A DNA stretch of 64,000 nucleotides from Verrucomicrobiota bacterium (GTDB taxonomy: Bacteria; Verrucomicrobiota; Verrucomicrobiia; Limisphaerales; JACRJZ01), in NCBI GenBank assembly GCA_016219875.1, contig JACRJZ010000117.1, positions 1 to 64,000 on the forward strand, read 5' to 3'. How positions within the stretch are numbered: position 1 is the first letter of the stretch; each line of letters starts with the position of its first letter. Of the stretch, positions 44,115-52,545 are shown one piece after another. The notes beneath the pieces were generated by a model that was not told where the DNA came from, searched no databases, and saw only the letters and a program-made list of their open reading frames with translations. The translations under genes were made by a program, and so were the position numbers.

Positions 44115-46076
44115 TCATTGCAGCACGAACCACAGCACCAGCGCCACGCCAACCACGAAAAGGAAGGCGTAGGTTTGGAGATTTCCGGTTTGCACGAGGC
44201 GTAAGGCGCGGCCAAAGAGGTCGGTGCCACTGGATGCGCCGCGCACGCAGATACCAGCGATGATCCAGCGGTCAAACCAGTCCGCCGCGTGGGATGCCAC
44301 CTCGTGCGCGCAGCGGATGAGGAATTGGTAAATCTCGTCGAAGTAGAATCGGTTCCGCATGGCGCGGGCGACGAAACCGAGTTTCTCAGGCAACGGATCG
44401 GTCGCGGCGTTGTGATAAAGCCCGAACGCGATCGAGAAGCCAAGGATCACCGCACCCAAGCCCGCCAGTGCGGCCATCGGGGCGTGGCTGAAAGGCGCGA
44501 GAATGGCTTTGTGCCACGGCAGCGCGTGGAGTTCGGCGCTGCTGACGAGGACTTTGTTCAGCACGCCTTCGACCCCGACGAATCCGGCGGTGACGCTGCC
44601 GAGGGCCAACAGGACGAGCGGCATGGTCATGACGCGCGGCGATTCGTGGGCGTGACTGGCGGCTTCGGAGCGTTCGCGGCCCACCAGCGCAACGAAATAG
44701 AGCCGGAACATGTAGAACGCCGTCAGTACCGCTGTGAGCAGGCCGACGATGAAGAGTGCCACGTTCCGGCTCGCGGCAAGAGCGAGGATGCTGTCCTTGC
44801 TGTAGAAGCCGCTCAACGGTGGCACGCCGCACAATGCCAGCGTACCGATGAGGAAGGTCCAGTATGTCACCGGCATCTTCTTCTTGAGGCCGCCCATTTT
44901 CCAGATGTCCTGCTCGTGATGGAGGGCGAGGATGACGGAGCCGGCGCCGAGGAAGAGCAGCGCCTTGAAGAAGGCGTGGGTGACGAGGTGAAACATCGCG
45001 GGCGTCGGGCCGGCTTTCGCCGTGCTGAGGCCCACGGCCATGACCATGTAGCCGAGTTGCGAGAGCGTGGAGTAGGCGAGGATGCGCTTGATGTCGTTTT
45101 GCTGGACGGCAATCAGCGCCGCCAGCAGTGCCGTGACGCCGCCGATCCACGCAATCACGTCCAGCGCAGTGAAGCCTTGCATGAAGCTCAGGCTCACGGG
45201 CCAAGCCGCCGGCACGGTGAAGAGGAAGAACACGCGGCAAAGCATGTACACGCCCGCCGCCACCATCGTCGCTGCGTGGATGAGCGCACTGACCGGCGTA
45301 GGGCCTTCCATCGCGTCGGGTAGCCAGACATGGAGTGGAAACTGCGCGGACTTGCCCACCGCGCCACAGAAGATCAGCAACCCCGCCACGCAGGCCAAAG
45401 GGCCGAGCGCCCCGGGGTGGGTGGCAAGACGCGCGTGGAGAGCGTCAAAACTGAGATCCCCCTGCGTCGCGGACCAGATCAGCAGGATGCCGAGGATGAA
45501 GCCGAAGTCGCCCAGCCGGTTCGTGATGAAAGCCTTCTTGGCCGCGTCGGCCGCGCTGGCCTTCTCGTGCCAGAACCCGATGAGCAGGTAGCTGGACACA
45601 CCCACCAGTTCCCAGAAGATGAACATCATGACGAAGTTGTTCGCCAGCACGATGCCGAGCATCGAGAAGGTGAACAGGCTCAGGCAGGCAAAATAGCGCG
45701 ACATGCCGGGGTCATCGTGCATGTAGCCGTAGGAGTATATGTGAATGGCTGCACCGACGCCCGTGACGACGAGAAGCATGAGCAGGCTCAATGGATCGAG
45801 CAGCAAGCAAAGTTCGATGCTGACGCCGTCGGTGCCGGAGATGGAAATCCAGTCGAGCGCGGACGAGGCGGCGGACTTCGCCTCCGTCGCGCCGATCAGG
45901 ACGAACAAGCCCACACTGACGAGGAACGAGAGGCAGACGGCCACGATGGAGATCATGCCGCTGAGCTTGGCATCGCGCCGGGTGAAGACCGTGGTGACGA
46001 ACACGGCCAGGAGCGGCAGCAGGAGCACGATCCACGCTACGTCTTCGGGGAATTTGAGAGTGTCGAAGTCAATCAT
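44115..46076 (-). CDS. nuoL: NADH-quinone oxidoreductase subunit L, 653 aa
   Basis: The largest antiporter-like subunit of complex I. PLHVWLPDAMEGPTPVSALIHAATMVAAG is recognisable (family motif WLPDAM), and the C-terminal part has the expected lateral helix and final span. Its start overlaps the stop of the 61-residue gene upstream by four bases. Length is normal. Confidence 0.95.
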   Translation of the reverse strand: MIDFDTLKFPEDVAWIVLLLPLLAVFVTTVFTRRDAKLSGMISIVAVCLSFLVSVGLFVLIGATEAKSAASSALDWISISGTDGVSIELCLLLDPLSLLMLLVVTGVGAAIHIYSYGYMHDDPGMSRYFACLSLFTFSMLGIVLANNFVMMFIFWELVGVSSYLLIGFWHEKASAADAAKKAFITNRLGDFGFILGILLIWSATQGDLSFDALHARLATHPGALGPLACVAGLLIFCGAVGKSAQFPLHVWLPDAMEGPTPVSALIHAATMVAAGVYMLCRVFFLFTVPAAWPVSLSFMQGFTALDVIAWIGGVTALLAALIAVQQNDIKRILAYSTLSQLGYMVMAVGLSTAKAGPTPAMFHLVTHAFFKALLFLGAGSVILALHHEQDIWKMGGLKKKMPVTYWTFLIGTLALCGVPPLSGFYSKDSILALAASRNVALFIVGLLTAVLTAFYMFRLYFVALVGRERSEAASHAHESPRVMTMPLVLLALGSVTAGFVGVEGVLNKVLVSSAELHALPWHKAILAPFSHAPMAALAGLGAVILGFSIAFGLYHNAATDPLPEKLGFVARAMRNRFYFDEIYQFLIRCAHEVASHAADWFDRWIIAGICVRGASSGTDLFGRALRLVQTGNLQTYAFLFVVGVALVLWFVLQ

Positions 46077-46258
46077 TCAGCAGACCCGGTTCGCTTTCCA
46101 GCTACTTTCAGTTTGCGTGGTTTGAGCCGGACGTATTTCGCGCCGGAGGTTTTTTCCCGTTCCCGCAGGTCACGAAACATCGCGTGGATGTCGTAATTGT
46201 ATTTGGCAGCCAAAGCGTCTTTGGCTTTCCAGACTTCTTCCAGAATCTCGTCTTTCAT
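46073..46258 (-). CDS. small antitoxin-like protein after PIN toxin, 61 aa
   Basis: MKDEILEEVWKAKDALAAKY then YDIHAMFRDLREREK, with a basic tail. Short proteins of this E-E-V-x-x-A-[KR] pattern are often encoded with PIN-domain toxins, and here the PIN gene ends 7 bp upstream. It overlaps the nuoL start. It is probably the antitoxin of that pair, though no DNA-binding motif is clear. Confidence 0.65.
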   Translation of the reverse strand: MKDEILEEVWKAKDALAAKYNYDIHAMFRDLREREKTSGAKYVRLKPRKLKVAGKRTGSAE

Positions 46259-46265
46259 CCTAAAT

Positions 46266-46739
46266 TCATGCTCCCATCAATTCGTCCGGCGTGCAAACCA
46301 CCGGACACTGGAACCCGTGGTTCCGGCAGACTTCCTCTTCTTTGCGCAACAACTCCGCGTTGGCGATATGCCGGCAGTTCCACGTCAGTAAGAAGTGCAT
46401 GGCGTGGGCCGCCGACACCGCGATGTGCGCGGCATCCCGACTGGCCTTCGCTGGCAGGACGCCCGATGTCAACAAAGTCTCCGTCAACGCTTCTGATTCC
46501 GATGTGGCAGCCAGCCTGGGAAACGGCTTCAACAATTCCAGACGCCTTTTCGCCATCGCTGGCTCGCCCAACGCCACTTCGTCGATAACCACATCCGAGA
46601 TGAACACCTCGAAATCACGCAGCCGTTTCGCCCACCAGTGATGGGTGACCTTTTGGCGGGCAGCGGTAATCGCATTCTTGCTCGGCCGGGCCACATAGTA
46701 GCTCGGAATCGTGGTTTCGAGATAAAGGCGCGCTCTCAT
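46266..46739 (-). CDS. PIN-domain (VapC-like) protein, 157 aa
   Basis: The N-terminus LYLETTIPSYYVA matches PIN proteins of the Y-x-E-T-[ST]-x-P-S-[FY] type. Acidic residues follow in FISDVVIDEV and SRDAAHIAVSAAH, and the HFLLTWNCRHIANA segment is typical of the domain end. It is predicted to be an Mg-dependent ribonuclease toxin. It lies 1 bp downstream of the nuoK stop in transcription order reversed, i.e. between nuoK and nuoL. Confidence 0.8.
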   Translation of the reverse strand: MRARLYLETTIPSYYVARPSKNAITAARQKVTHHWWAKRLRDFEVFISDVVIDEVALGEPAMAKRRLELLKPFPRLAATSESEALTETLLTSGVLPAKASRDAAHIAVSAAHAMHFLLTWNCRHIANAELLRKEEEVCRNHGFQCPVVCTPDELMGA

Positions 46740-46740
46740 C

Positions 46741-47046
46741 TCAGAGTTTCATCGATGCCAAATCTTCGACGTGCGCTGACTGGCGCTTGCGGTAGAGCGC
46801 GACAATGAGCGCCAGGCCCACCGCTACTTCTGCCGCCGCCACGGTGATGATGAAGAAGACCATCACCTGGCCGTCGAGGTTGTTGTTGAACCGCGAGAAG
46901 GCCACCAGCGCGAGGTTGGCCGCGTTGAGCATCAGTTCCAGCGACATGTAGATCACCAATAAATTGTGCCGCAGCACCACGCCGAAGAGGCCGACGCAGA
47001 ACAGCAACGCGCTGACGAAGAGGTAGTGTTCGAGGCCGATGGTCAT
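46741..47046 (-). CDS. nuoK: NADH-quinone oxidoreductase subunit K, 101 aa
   Basis: Three membrane spans with the conserved Glu in YMSLELMLNAANLA and a second acidic residue in AAAEVAVGLAL match NuoK, part of the proton-translocating E-channel of complex I. The length is standard. Its start overlaps the nuoJ stop by four bases. Confidence 0.95.
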   Translation of the reverse strand: MTIGLEHYLFVSALLFCVGLFGVVLRHNLLVIYMSLELMLNAANLALVAFSRFNNNLDGQVMVFFIITVAAAEVAVGLALIVALYRKRQSAHVEDLASMKL

Positions 47047-47543
47047 TTCAGGTCCTTCTTGCTGAGCAGCACCACACCCACCATCGCCACCAGCAACAAC
47101 ACGGAGACGACTTCAAACGGCAACAGGTATTGGGTGAAAAGCAGCTTGCCGAGATCGGCGGTGCCGCCTTCGAGTTTCGGTTTCAGGCCAAAACCAACCC
47201 CGGATTTCTCCACAGTCTTGAGAATCATCGCTGCAATGGCACCAACTGCAACCAAGGCGAGCGCAACCGCCGCCGTTCGCAACTTGCGGCGCTCCTCTTC
47301 CTTCAGATTCAGCAGCATGATGACAAAGAGGAACAGCACCATCACCGCCCCTGCATAGACGAGGATTTGCACCGCCGCGAGGAAAAAGGCATGCAGCAGC
47401 ACGAATAACCCCGCCAGCGAGCCGATCGTCAGCACGAGGAACATCGCGCTAGTGACCGGGCTCCGGCTGAATGGATTGGCCACGACCAGCAGGGCGCAAA
47501 CCAGCGTCAGGGCGGCGAAGATGTAGAAGAGGTAGGCTTCCAT
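47043..47543 (-). CDS. nuoJ: NADH-quinone oxidoreductase subunit J, 166 aa
   Basis: Five spans, with the NuoJ-typical LVYAGAVMVLFLFVIMLL motif (residues about 60-78). It belongs to the membrane arm next to NuoK. Its upstream neighbour is hicA, which ends 11 bp before the ATG. Confidence 0.95.
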   Translation of the reverse strand: MEAYLFYIFAALTLVCALLVVANPFSRSPVTSAMFLVLTIGSLAGLFVLLHAFFLAAVQILVYAGAVMVLFLFVIMLLNLKEEERRKLRTAAVALALVAVGAIAAMILKTVEKSGVGFGLKPKLEGGTADLGKLLFTQYLLPFEVVSVLLLVAMVGVVLLSKKDLK

Positions 47544-47554
47544 GTCCTTCTAGT

Positions 47555-47770
47555 TCACAGATCTTTCGGTGCCAATCCTGTCTTGCGTGCAATCCTGGCC
47601 AACATGCGGGGGCCAATCTCCTCGCCGTCGTGGAAGGCAAAGACGTAGTTCGGCCAGCCGGGTCGGTTCAGAACTCGGTGCGAGCCACCGGACTCTCGCT
47701 CGATGGTCCAACCGATCCTCAACAAGGCTGCCAGGACCAGTCGCGCCTTCTTTGCTCCCCATTGGCTCAT
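47555..47770 (-). CDS. hicA: HicA-type toxin, 71 aa
   Basis: A small dsRNA-binding-like protein with the catalytic-type GSHRVL segment and PRMLARIARKTGL at the C-terminus. HicA toxins cleave mRNA. Its start overlaps the hicB stop by four bases. It lies between nuoI and nuoJ. Confidence 0.85.
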   Translation of the reverse strand: MSQWGAKKARLVLAALLRIGWTIERESGGSHRVLNRPGWPNYVFAFHDGEEIGPRMLARIARKTGLAPKDL

Positions 47771-47973
47771 GCGGCCACCGTGAAGGCGTCGGCTGTGGCT
47801 GGAATCTTCTCGCCATGTTCGATTCGGTCCGCGATGACTCGTAGCGCCAGCGCCTCTACCTTGGCAACGGCTTCAGCGCGGGTCTGGCCATAAACCATCA
47901 CCCCCGGCAGGTCCGGCACCTCAGCAATCCAGCGCCCATCTTCTTCACGGTCTATTTCGATTTTCAGGTTCAT
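47767..47973 (-). CDS. hicB: HicB-type antitoxin, 68 aa
   Basis: The HicB partial RNase H-like fold is visible: EIDREEDGRWIAEVPDLPG then YGQTRAEAVAKVEALALRV. A short form lacking an added DNA-binding domain. It precedes hicA and starts 6 bp after the nuoI stop. Confidence 0.85.
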   Translation of the reverse strand: MNLKIEIDREEDGRWIAEVPDLPGVMVYGQTRAEAVAKVEALALRVIADRIEHGEKIPATADAFTVAA

Positions 47974-47979
47974 GGTCGT

Positions 47980-48525
47980 TCAAGTTTTCACCGGAAAACT
48001 CTCCTGCTGCTTCGCTTCCTCGGCCTTCTGCTTCCACTTTTGGATGCGGTCCTGATGCGTGCCGCCGAGGGACAGGAGCTTTTCTTTGTTGAAGATCATC
48101 TCCCGCCGGTTCGTGCCGATCAAGGAATAGTCCTGCATGAGAAAAATGGCTTCCTCCGGGCAGACTTCCTGGCAAAAGCCGCAGAAGATGCAGCGGAGCA
48201 TGTTGATCTCGAACTCGCGCGGCATCTTCTCCGCGTTCGGGCGGTCGGCGGGCGCGTCCTCGGGACCGGGCGGCGTGATCTTGATGGCCTTGGGCGGACA
48301 GACGAATTCGCAAAGCTGGCACGAGACGCACTTGGTGTGGCCCTCCTGATCGCGTACCAGATACGGCGCGCCACGATAGCCGGGCGGGATGGCAGGCCGC
48401 TGTTCTGGATACTGGAGTGTGACCTTCTTCTTGAAGAAGTGGCGGATCGTGACCTTGAAGCCGTTCAGGATCGCCGGGAGGTAAAGGCGTTCCGCAATCG
48501 TGAGGGGTTGGCGCGGAATGATCAT
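47980..48525 (-). CDS. nuoI: NADH-quinone oxidoreductase subunit I, 181 aa
   Basis: Two 4Fe-4S ferredoxin motifs, CVSCQLCEFVCP and CIFCGFCQEVCP, carry clusters N6a and N6b between NuoG and NuoB. ATG at 48525 overlaps the preceding 71-residue gene's stop (ATGA); the longer frame to 48852 is rejected because it runs through that gene and into nuoH. Confidence 0.95.
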   Translation of the reverse strand: MIIPRQPLTIAERLYLPAILNGFKVTIRHFFKKKVTLQYPEQRPAIPPGYRGAPYLVRDQEGHTKCVSCQLCEFVCPPKAIKITPPGPEDAPADRPNAEKMPREFEINMLRCIFCGFCQEVCPEEAIFLMQDYSLIGTNRREMIFNKEKLLSLGGTHQDRIQKWKQKAEEAKQQESFPVKT

Positions 48526-48737
48526 GGCTTCTCCAGGACAACGGCAAACCAGCCGCGCGTGGCAAGTCCTTCCGCGCTTCCGCCGAAACCCGTCACCGAC
48601 ACGATGCGCCAGCGGTCGTCCAGATAGGATTGAAGATGCTCCTCGACCAAGCCGTGCTTGTCCGCGAACGAGCCGACCAGCATCTTGCCTTTGGCATAGG
48701 CGCCGTTGTCGAGATAGATGGTGACGAGTTTTTGCAT
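48522..48737 (-). CDS. small protein of unknown function between nuoH and nuoI, 71 aa
   Basis: MQKLVTIYLDNGAY, then KGKMLVGSFADKHGLVEEHL, WRIVSVTGFGG and a C-terminal GWFAVVLEKP give a compact alpha/beta pattern. I do not recognise a toxin family. It starts 3 bp after the nuoH stop and its stop overlaps nuoI, so it is translated within the operon. It has no partner gene, unlike most other inserts. Confidence 0.7.
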   Translation of the reverse strand: MQKLVTIYLDNGAYAKGKMLVGSFADKHGLVEEHLQSYLDDRWRIVSVTGFGGSAEGLATRGWFAVVLEKP

Positions 48738-48740
48738 GGC

Positions 48741-49787
48741 TCAACTTCTCCACCACAGGACGATCGCCGTCACCACGATGTTCGCCAGCGCCAGCGGCAG
48801 GAAGCGGCGCCAACCCAGATTCATCAACTGATCGTAGCGGAAGCGCGGCCACATCCAGCGCACCCAGATGAAGAGCACGATCAGCGCGACGGTCTTTGCG
48901 AGGAAGACGGCGATGTGAGCCAGTCCGGAGATCAGCGTCGTGGCTGGCTGGTCGAGGCCGAAGAACGGCAGCGTCCAGCCGCCCAGGAACAACGTCACCA
49001 TCATGGCCGAGGACGCGATCATGTTGGCGTATTCGCCCATGAAGAAGAGCGCGAACTTGATCGAGCTGTATTCGATGTTGTAGCCGCCGGCCAACTCCTG
49101 TTCGGCTTCAACCACGTCAAAGGGGAGGCGATTTGTCTCGGCAAACGCGGCGGCGAGGAAGATGGCGAAGGCGAGCGGTTGTTTGAAGATGAGCCAACTG
49201 AACAGCCCATGCGACTGGTAGTCGATGACCTTGCTGAGGTTGAGGCTTTCCACTAGCATGAAGAGCGGAATGACCGACAGGCCCATCGACAGCTCGTAGG
49301 AAATCATCTGCGCGCTGCCCCGGATGCCGCTGAGGAACGGGTATTTCGAGTTCGCCGCGTAGCCCGCCAGCACGATGCCGTACACGCCCAGCGACACGAT
49401 GCCGAAAGTGAACAACACGCCGACGTTCAGGTCGGCAATGACCATTTTCTGCGCGCCGAGATTCGAGCCAAACGGAATCACCGCGAGGACGATCAAGCCC
49501 GGCAGCATGGCGATGAACGGCGCGAGCCAGAAATAGACTTTCCGCACGTGGCCCGGAACGAAGTCTTCCTTGAGGAACGCCTTCAAGCCGTCCGCTGCCG
49601 GTTGGAGCAGACCAAAGAAGCCGACACGGTTCGGCCCGATGCGGTCCTGGACGAACGCGGCCACCTTGCGCTCGATATAGACCGTGTAGGCCACGAGGAA
49701 CATCGCGATGCCGACGGCCACCGCCACCTTCACCGCGCTGAAGACGGCAAATTGCTGGGCAGGAGTGAGATGGTTGAGCCAGTCCAT
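48741..49787 (-). CDS. nuoH: NADH-quinone oxidoreductase subunit H, 348 aa
   Basis: Eight spans. The quinone-site motifs of NuoH are present: ERKVAAFVQDRIGPNRVG near the N-terminus, AETNRLPFDVVEAEQELAGG in the middle and RWMWPRFRYDQLM near the end. It forms the quinone channel with NuoB and NuoD. Length normal. Confidence 0.95.
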   Translation of the reverse strand: MDWLNHLTPAQQFAVFSAVKVAVAVGIAMFLVAYTVYIERKVAAFVQDRIGPNRVGFFGLLQPAADGLKAFLKEDFVPGHVRKVYFWLAPFIAMLPGLIVLAVIPFGSNLGAQKMVIADLNVGVLFTFGIVSLGVYGIVLAGYAANSKYPFLSGIRGSAQMISYELSMGLSVIPLFMLVESLNLSKVIDYQSHGLFSWLIFKQPLAFAIFLAAAFAETNRLPFDVVEAEQELAGGYNIEYSSIKFALFFMGEYANMIASSAMMVTLFLGGWTLPFFGLDQPATTLISGLAHIAVFLAKTVALIVLFIWVRWMWPRFRYDQLMNLGWRRFLPLALANIVVTAIVLWWRS

Positions 49788-49807
49788 GATTGAGACGCTA
49801 TGCGAAA

Positions 49808-50050
49808 TCAGGCCGCCGCCAGCGGGATTTCGGTCTTTTCGCCCTTAGCGTCATTCTGTACCACCAGCAAGCCGCCATCTTCGGCGCGGAGTTGCTCATT
49901 GGCGTTGAGCAACTCGATACCATAGACGTGGCCGTCAGGAGCGATGTCGATGTTCAACTCATCGCTGATCTGGAGCGTCTCGACCTCGGCGGATTTCTCC
50001 GCCAGCCGGATGTAGGCGATGTTGTATCGCGGATCGTAGGTCAGTTTCAT
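49808..50050 (-). CDS. DUF2283-family protein, likely antitoxin, 80 aa
   Basis: YDPRYNIAYIRLAEKSAEV, then SDELNIDIAPDGHVYGIELL, matches the DUF2283 pattern (Y-D-x-x-x-x-x-x-Y-I-x-L ... D-x-x-G-x-[IV]-x-G-I-E-[IL]-L). Such proteins are frequently paired with DUF4258 proteins as presumptive antitoxins, and a DUF4258-like gene ends 4 bp upstream. It lies between nuoG and nuoH. Confidence 0.82.
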   Translation of the reverse strand: MKLTYDPRYNIAYIRLAEKSAEVETLQISDELNIDIAPDGHVYGIELLNANEQLRAEDGGLLVVQNDAKGEKTEIPLAAA

Positions 50051-50054
50051 AGGC

Positions 50055-50306
50055 TCAGAAAAACTTCGTGATGACTGTGATCACCATCCAGCCGTCCGGT
50101 TCCGACACGGCGTAGGCGATCACCTGTTTATTGGAATAGTATTGCCCCCGCCATTCGCTTCCGAAAGGGAAATTCCGGCGAAAGCCCGTGCGGCCAAACT
50201 TGGCCGGGAACGTGCCGCCCTGCGACACCGTCGCAATGACCTCGGACTCGGTGGCACCGCGTTCGGCGAGGCGTTGCTTGGCATGGGGGTGCAGTGTGAC
50301 TTTCAT
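50055..50306 (-). CDS. DUF4258-like putative toxin, 83 aa
   Basis: The N-terminus LHPHAKQRLAERGATESEV matches the DUF4258 family (H-A-x-x-R-x-x-x-R-x-I), a BECR-type RNase-toxin-like fold. The C-terminus has YYSNKQVIAYAVSEPDGWMV. ATG at 50306 is chosen; the frame to 50357 would intrude on nuoG. It pairs with the downstream DUF2283 gene. Confidence 0.78.
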   Translation of the reverse strand: MKVTLHPHAKQRLAERGATESEVIATVSQGGTFPAKFGRTGFRRNFPFGSEWRGQYYSNKQVIAYAVSEPDGWMVITVITKFF

Positions 50307-50314
50307 CACGTGAG

Positions 50315-51997
50315 TCAAACCTGCACCGTCACTCCGATGCCGCCCAAGCCGGCCCACGTCAGGCCGCCGAAGCCGGGCACTTCTTTCGCCATCTGGTTGA
50401 ACAAACCTTCAATGTTTGTCGGCAGGCTGGCGCCAGTGACGCTGGCGACCAACTCAACAAGGAACTCGCACTCAGGCCGCGCCTCGCCGGGCGGCTCGAC
50501 GGCTTTCCAGAATTTCTGCACGCGGCCTTTGATGTTGGTGAACGAACCACGCTTCTCGGCGTGAGCGCAACCGGGCAGGAGGTAGTGGGCGGCGGCGGTG
50601 GTGGCATTCGGCAGAATGTCGCTGACGACGAGCAGGTCGAGCTTGCCCAGCAGGTCAGCACTGATGCCGTGTTTTGTCACGTCTTCGCCGAAGACAATCA
50701 GCGTCTTGATCGTGCCGCTGCGGATGCCATCGGCGATCTTGGCAAGGTTGCAGCCCATCTCGGCGTAGGAATCCACGATGCCGGTCAGGATTGCGCCGTT
50801 GGTGTTTGGGTTCTTGTCAGCGTTCACCAGCAACTTGTCGCTGTCGCCGCGGCGCAGGACGGAGTCGGTGATGGCGCCGAGTCTGATCGCGAGTTTTTTG
50901 AGCAGCCAAAGTTCCTCGTTCGTCTGCCGCGCGGAAGTCACGATGGCGACGGAGCCTGATGGCGCTTTCTTGAGCTTCTCGGAAATCTTACCGAGCGTGG
51001 CCTGCCAAGTTCTGACTTCTGACTTCTGATCTCTGACTTCTTTCAGTCTGTCTTCCCGCCCAATCCACTTGTAGTTCAGCCGGCCGGCGTCGCACATCCA
51101 CGGGCCGTTGACGGCGTCGTTGTCGCGCGGGACGTAGCGGTAGATTCTCTCTTCGCGCGAGCCGATGAGGATGTTGCAGCCGGTGCCGCAACTCGTGCAG
51201 ATGGACTTGGTTTCTTTCAGGAACCAGACGCGCATCTGGAAGCGGAAATCTTTCGACGTGAGCGCGCCTACGGGGCAGATGTCCACCGTGTTGAGCGTGT
51301 AGTTGTTGTCGAAGGCGCGGCCCGGATAGGCGGCGATGGTGTTGTAGCTGCCGCGATTGATGATGCCGAGCGCGTCGTCGCCAGCGATGTCGCGAGTGAA
51401 GCGGATGCAGCGCGAGCAGAGAATGCAACGCTCGTCGTCGAGCACGATGCGCGGACCGAGATCCACGGCCTTGGACTTGTGGACCTTCGCCTCGACGAAG
51501 CGGCTCGCGGACTGGCCGTATTGAACGGAGTATTCCTGAAGCTTGCACTCGCCCGCCTGGTCGCAGATGGGACAGTCGAGCGGGTGGTTGATGAGGAGGA
51601 ATTCCAGCACGCCCTCGCGCATGGCTTTCACGTTGGGCGTGTCGGTGTAAATCTCCATGCCGGGCGTGATGGGCGTGGCGCAGGCGATGGCCGGGCGCGC
51701 CGACTTGTTGATGACGAGCGAGCCGTCCGGATTCTTGACTGGCTGGCGATCCGGGCCGAGCGCGGGCGTGCCGAACTCGACGAGGCACATCCGGCAGTTG
51801 CCGGCGATGGGCAGGTTCCGGTGATAGCAGTAATGCGGCACTGTGACGCCCGCTGCTTCGCACGCTTGGAGCATGGTCGTGGCGACGGGCTTGCCCTGCC
51901 AGTCGGGCGTGAGCTTGGGCGCGGCCACAGGAATGCCATTCAGCTTCACCGTCATGGTGTCGGCGGGCGGGGGAGCAGTTGTTACGGGTGTGGACAT
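50315..51997 (-). CDS. nuoG: NADH-quinone oxidoreductase subunit G, short form, 560 aa
   Basis: An N-terminal 2Fe-2S domain (CYHRNLPIAGNCRMC), the His-Cys3 cluster (HPLDCPICDQAGEC), a double 4Fe-4S region (CILCSRCIRF, CPVGAL), and an additional CTSCGTGC start a shortened molybdopterin-like domain. At 560 residues it is much shorter than the E. coli form (about 900). A period-7 tract in the DNA encodes DQKSEVRT at about residue 325, between domains. First-shell Fe-S ligands are intact. Confidence 0.95.
   Translation of the reverse strand: MSTPVTTAPPPADTMTVKLNGIPVAAPKLTPDWQGKPVATTMLQACEAAGVTVPHYCYHRNLPIAGNCRMCLVEFGTPALGPDRQPVKNPDGSLVINKSARPAIACATPITPGMEIYTDTPNVKAMREGVLEFLLINHPLDCPICDQAGECKLQEYSVQYGQSASRFVEAKVHKSKAVDLGPRIVLDDERCILCSRCIRFTRDIAGDDALGIINRGSYNTIAAYPGRAFDNNYTLNTVDICPVGALTSKDFRFQMRVWFLKETKSICTSCGTGCNILIGSREERIYRYVPRDNDAVNGPWMCDAGRLNYKWIGREDRLKEVRDQKSEVRTWQATLGKISEKLKKAPSGSVAIVTSARQTNEELWLLKKLAIRLGAITDSVLRRGDSDKLLVNADKNPNTNGAILTGIVDSYAEMGCNLAKIADGIRSGTIKTLIVFGEDVTKHGISADLLGKLDLLVVSDILPNATTAAAHYLLPGCAHAEKRGSFTNIKGRVQKFWKAVEPPGEARPECEFLVELVASVTGASLPTNIEGLFNQMAKEVPGFGGLTWAGLGGIGVTVQV
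51009..51043. repeat. heptanucleotide tract inside nuoG
   Basis: TTCTGAC, TTCTGAC, TTCTGAT, CTCTGAC and TTCTTT follow with period 7. They are read in frame as DQKSEVRT in the linker between the Fe-S and molybdopterin-like regions of NuoG. A related tract occurs at 614-637. Confidence 0.75.
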
Positions 51998-52003
51998 CTG
52001 CGT

Positions 52004-52300
52004 TTAGGCCAAACGGTCCTTCCAGTAATCAGGATGCCGGCTCAAGTGCATGACCGCGACGATCTGAATTCGATCCGGCAGCTCACGGTAAAGGAGCCGG
52101 TAGGGGAAAGTTTGCAGACGGTAGCTTCGCACTGGTTCCTCGTAGAAAGCCCAGCGATCGGGATGGTGACGAACCTGTTCCTTGCCTTCGCGGACGGCAT
52201 CCAGGAATCTCCGGCCTAACCCCGGCTGCCGCTCGTCGTAGAAACAAGCTGCCTCGGTCAATTCCGTTTCGGCAATGAGGAGGTAGGTGAGGCGCTTCAC
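52004..52300 (-). CDS. RelE/ParE-family toxin, 98 aa
   Basis: AETELTEAACFYDERQPGLG, FLDAVREGKEQV, VRSYRLQTFPYRLLYRE and IVAVMHLSRHPDYW form the full ParE/RelE pattern. It acts on gyrase or ribosome-bound mRNA, which cannot be separated by eye. Its start overlaps the antitoxin stop by four bases and it ends 6 bp before nuoG. Confidence 0.88.
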   Translation of the reverse strand: MKRLTYLLIAETELTEAACFYDERQPGLGRRFLDAVREGKEQVRHHPDRWAFYEEPVRSYRLQTFPYRLLYRELPDRIQIVAVMHLSRHPDYWKDRLA

Positions 52301-52530
52301 TTCAGTTTCCGGTAGGCATCCCGCATGACTTCGTTCGCGTCTCGCTCGGAAAGTTTTCCCTCATCGAAAGCGCGGCAGCGATCCACGGCTTCCTTCTTCC
52401 ACGCGGCCTCGATCTCAGCATTCTCTTCGTCATCCTCCAAACTCACGAGGAGTTTCTGCGCCAAAGCGGCTCGCGCCTTCCCGGGGAGCGAGAGGGCCTC
52501 GATGAATACTTGCTCGGTTGTTGTGCTCAT
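52297..52530 (-). CDS. addiction-module antitoxin, 77 aa
   Basis: FIEALSLPGKARAALAQKLLVSLE and the C-terminal ERDANEVMRD match the 'addiction module component' antitoxin family that accompanies ParE/RelE toxins. It overlaps its toxin by four bases and follows the Uma2 gene by 15 bp. Confidence 0.85.
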   Translation of the reverse strand: MSTTTEQVFIEALSLPGKARAALAQKLLVSLEDDEENAEIEAAWKKEAVDRCRAFDEGKLSERDANEVMRDAYRKLK

Positions 52531-52545
52531 AAAACATCCTCCGAT

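Noticed and set aside
47471..47893. 140-aa plus-strand frame over hicBA
   Set aside because: Antisense to two well-recognised genes with proper overlap.
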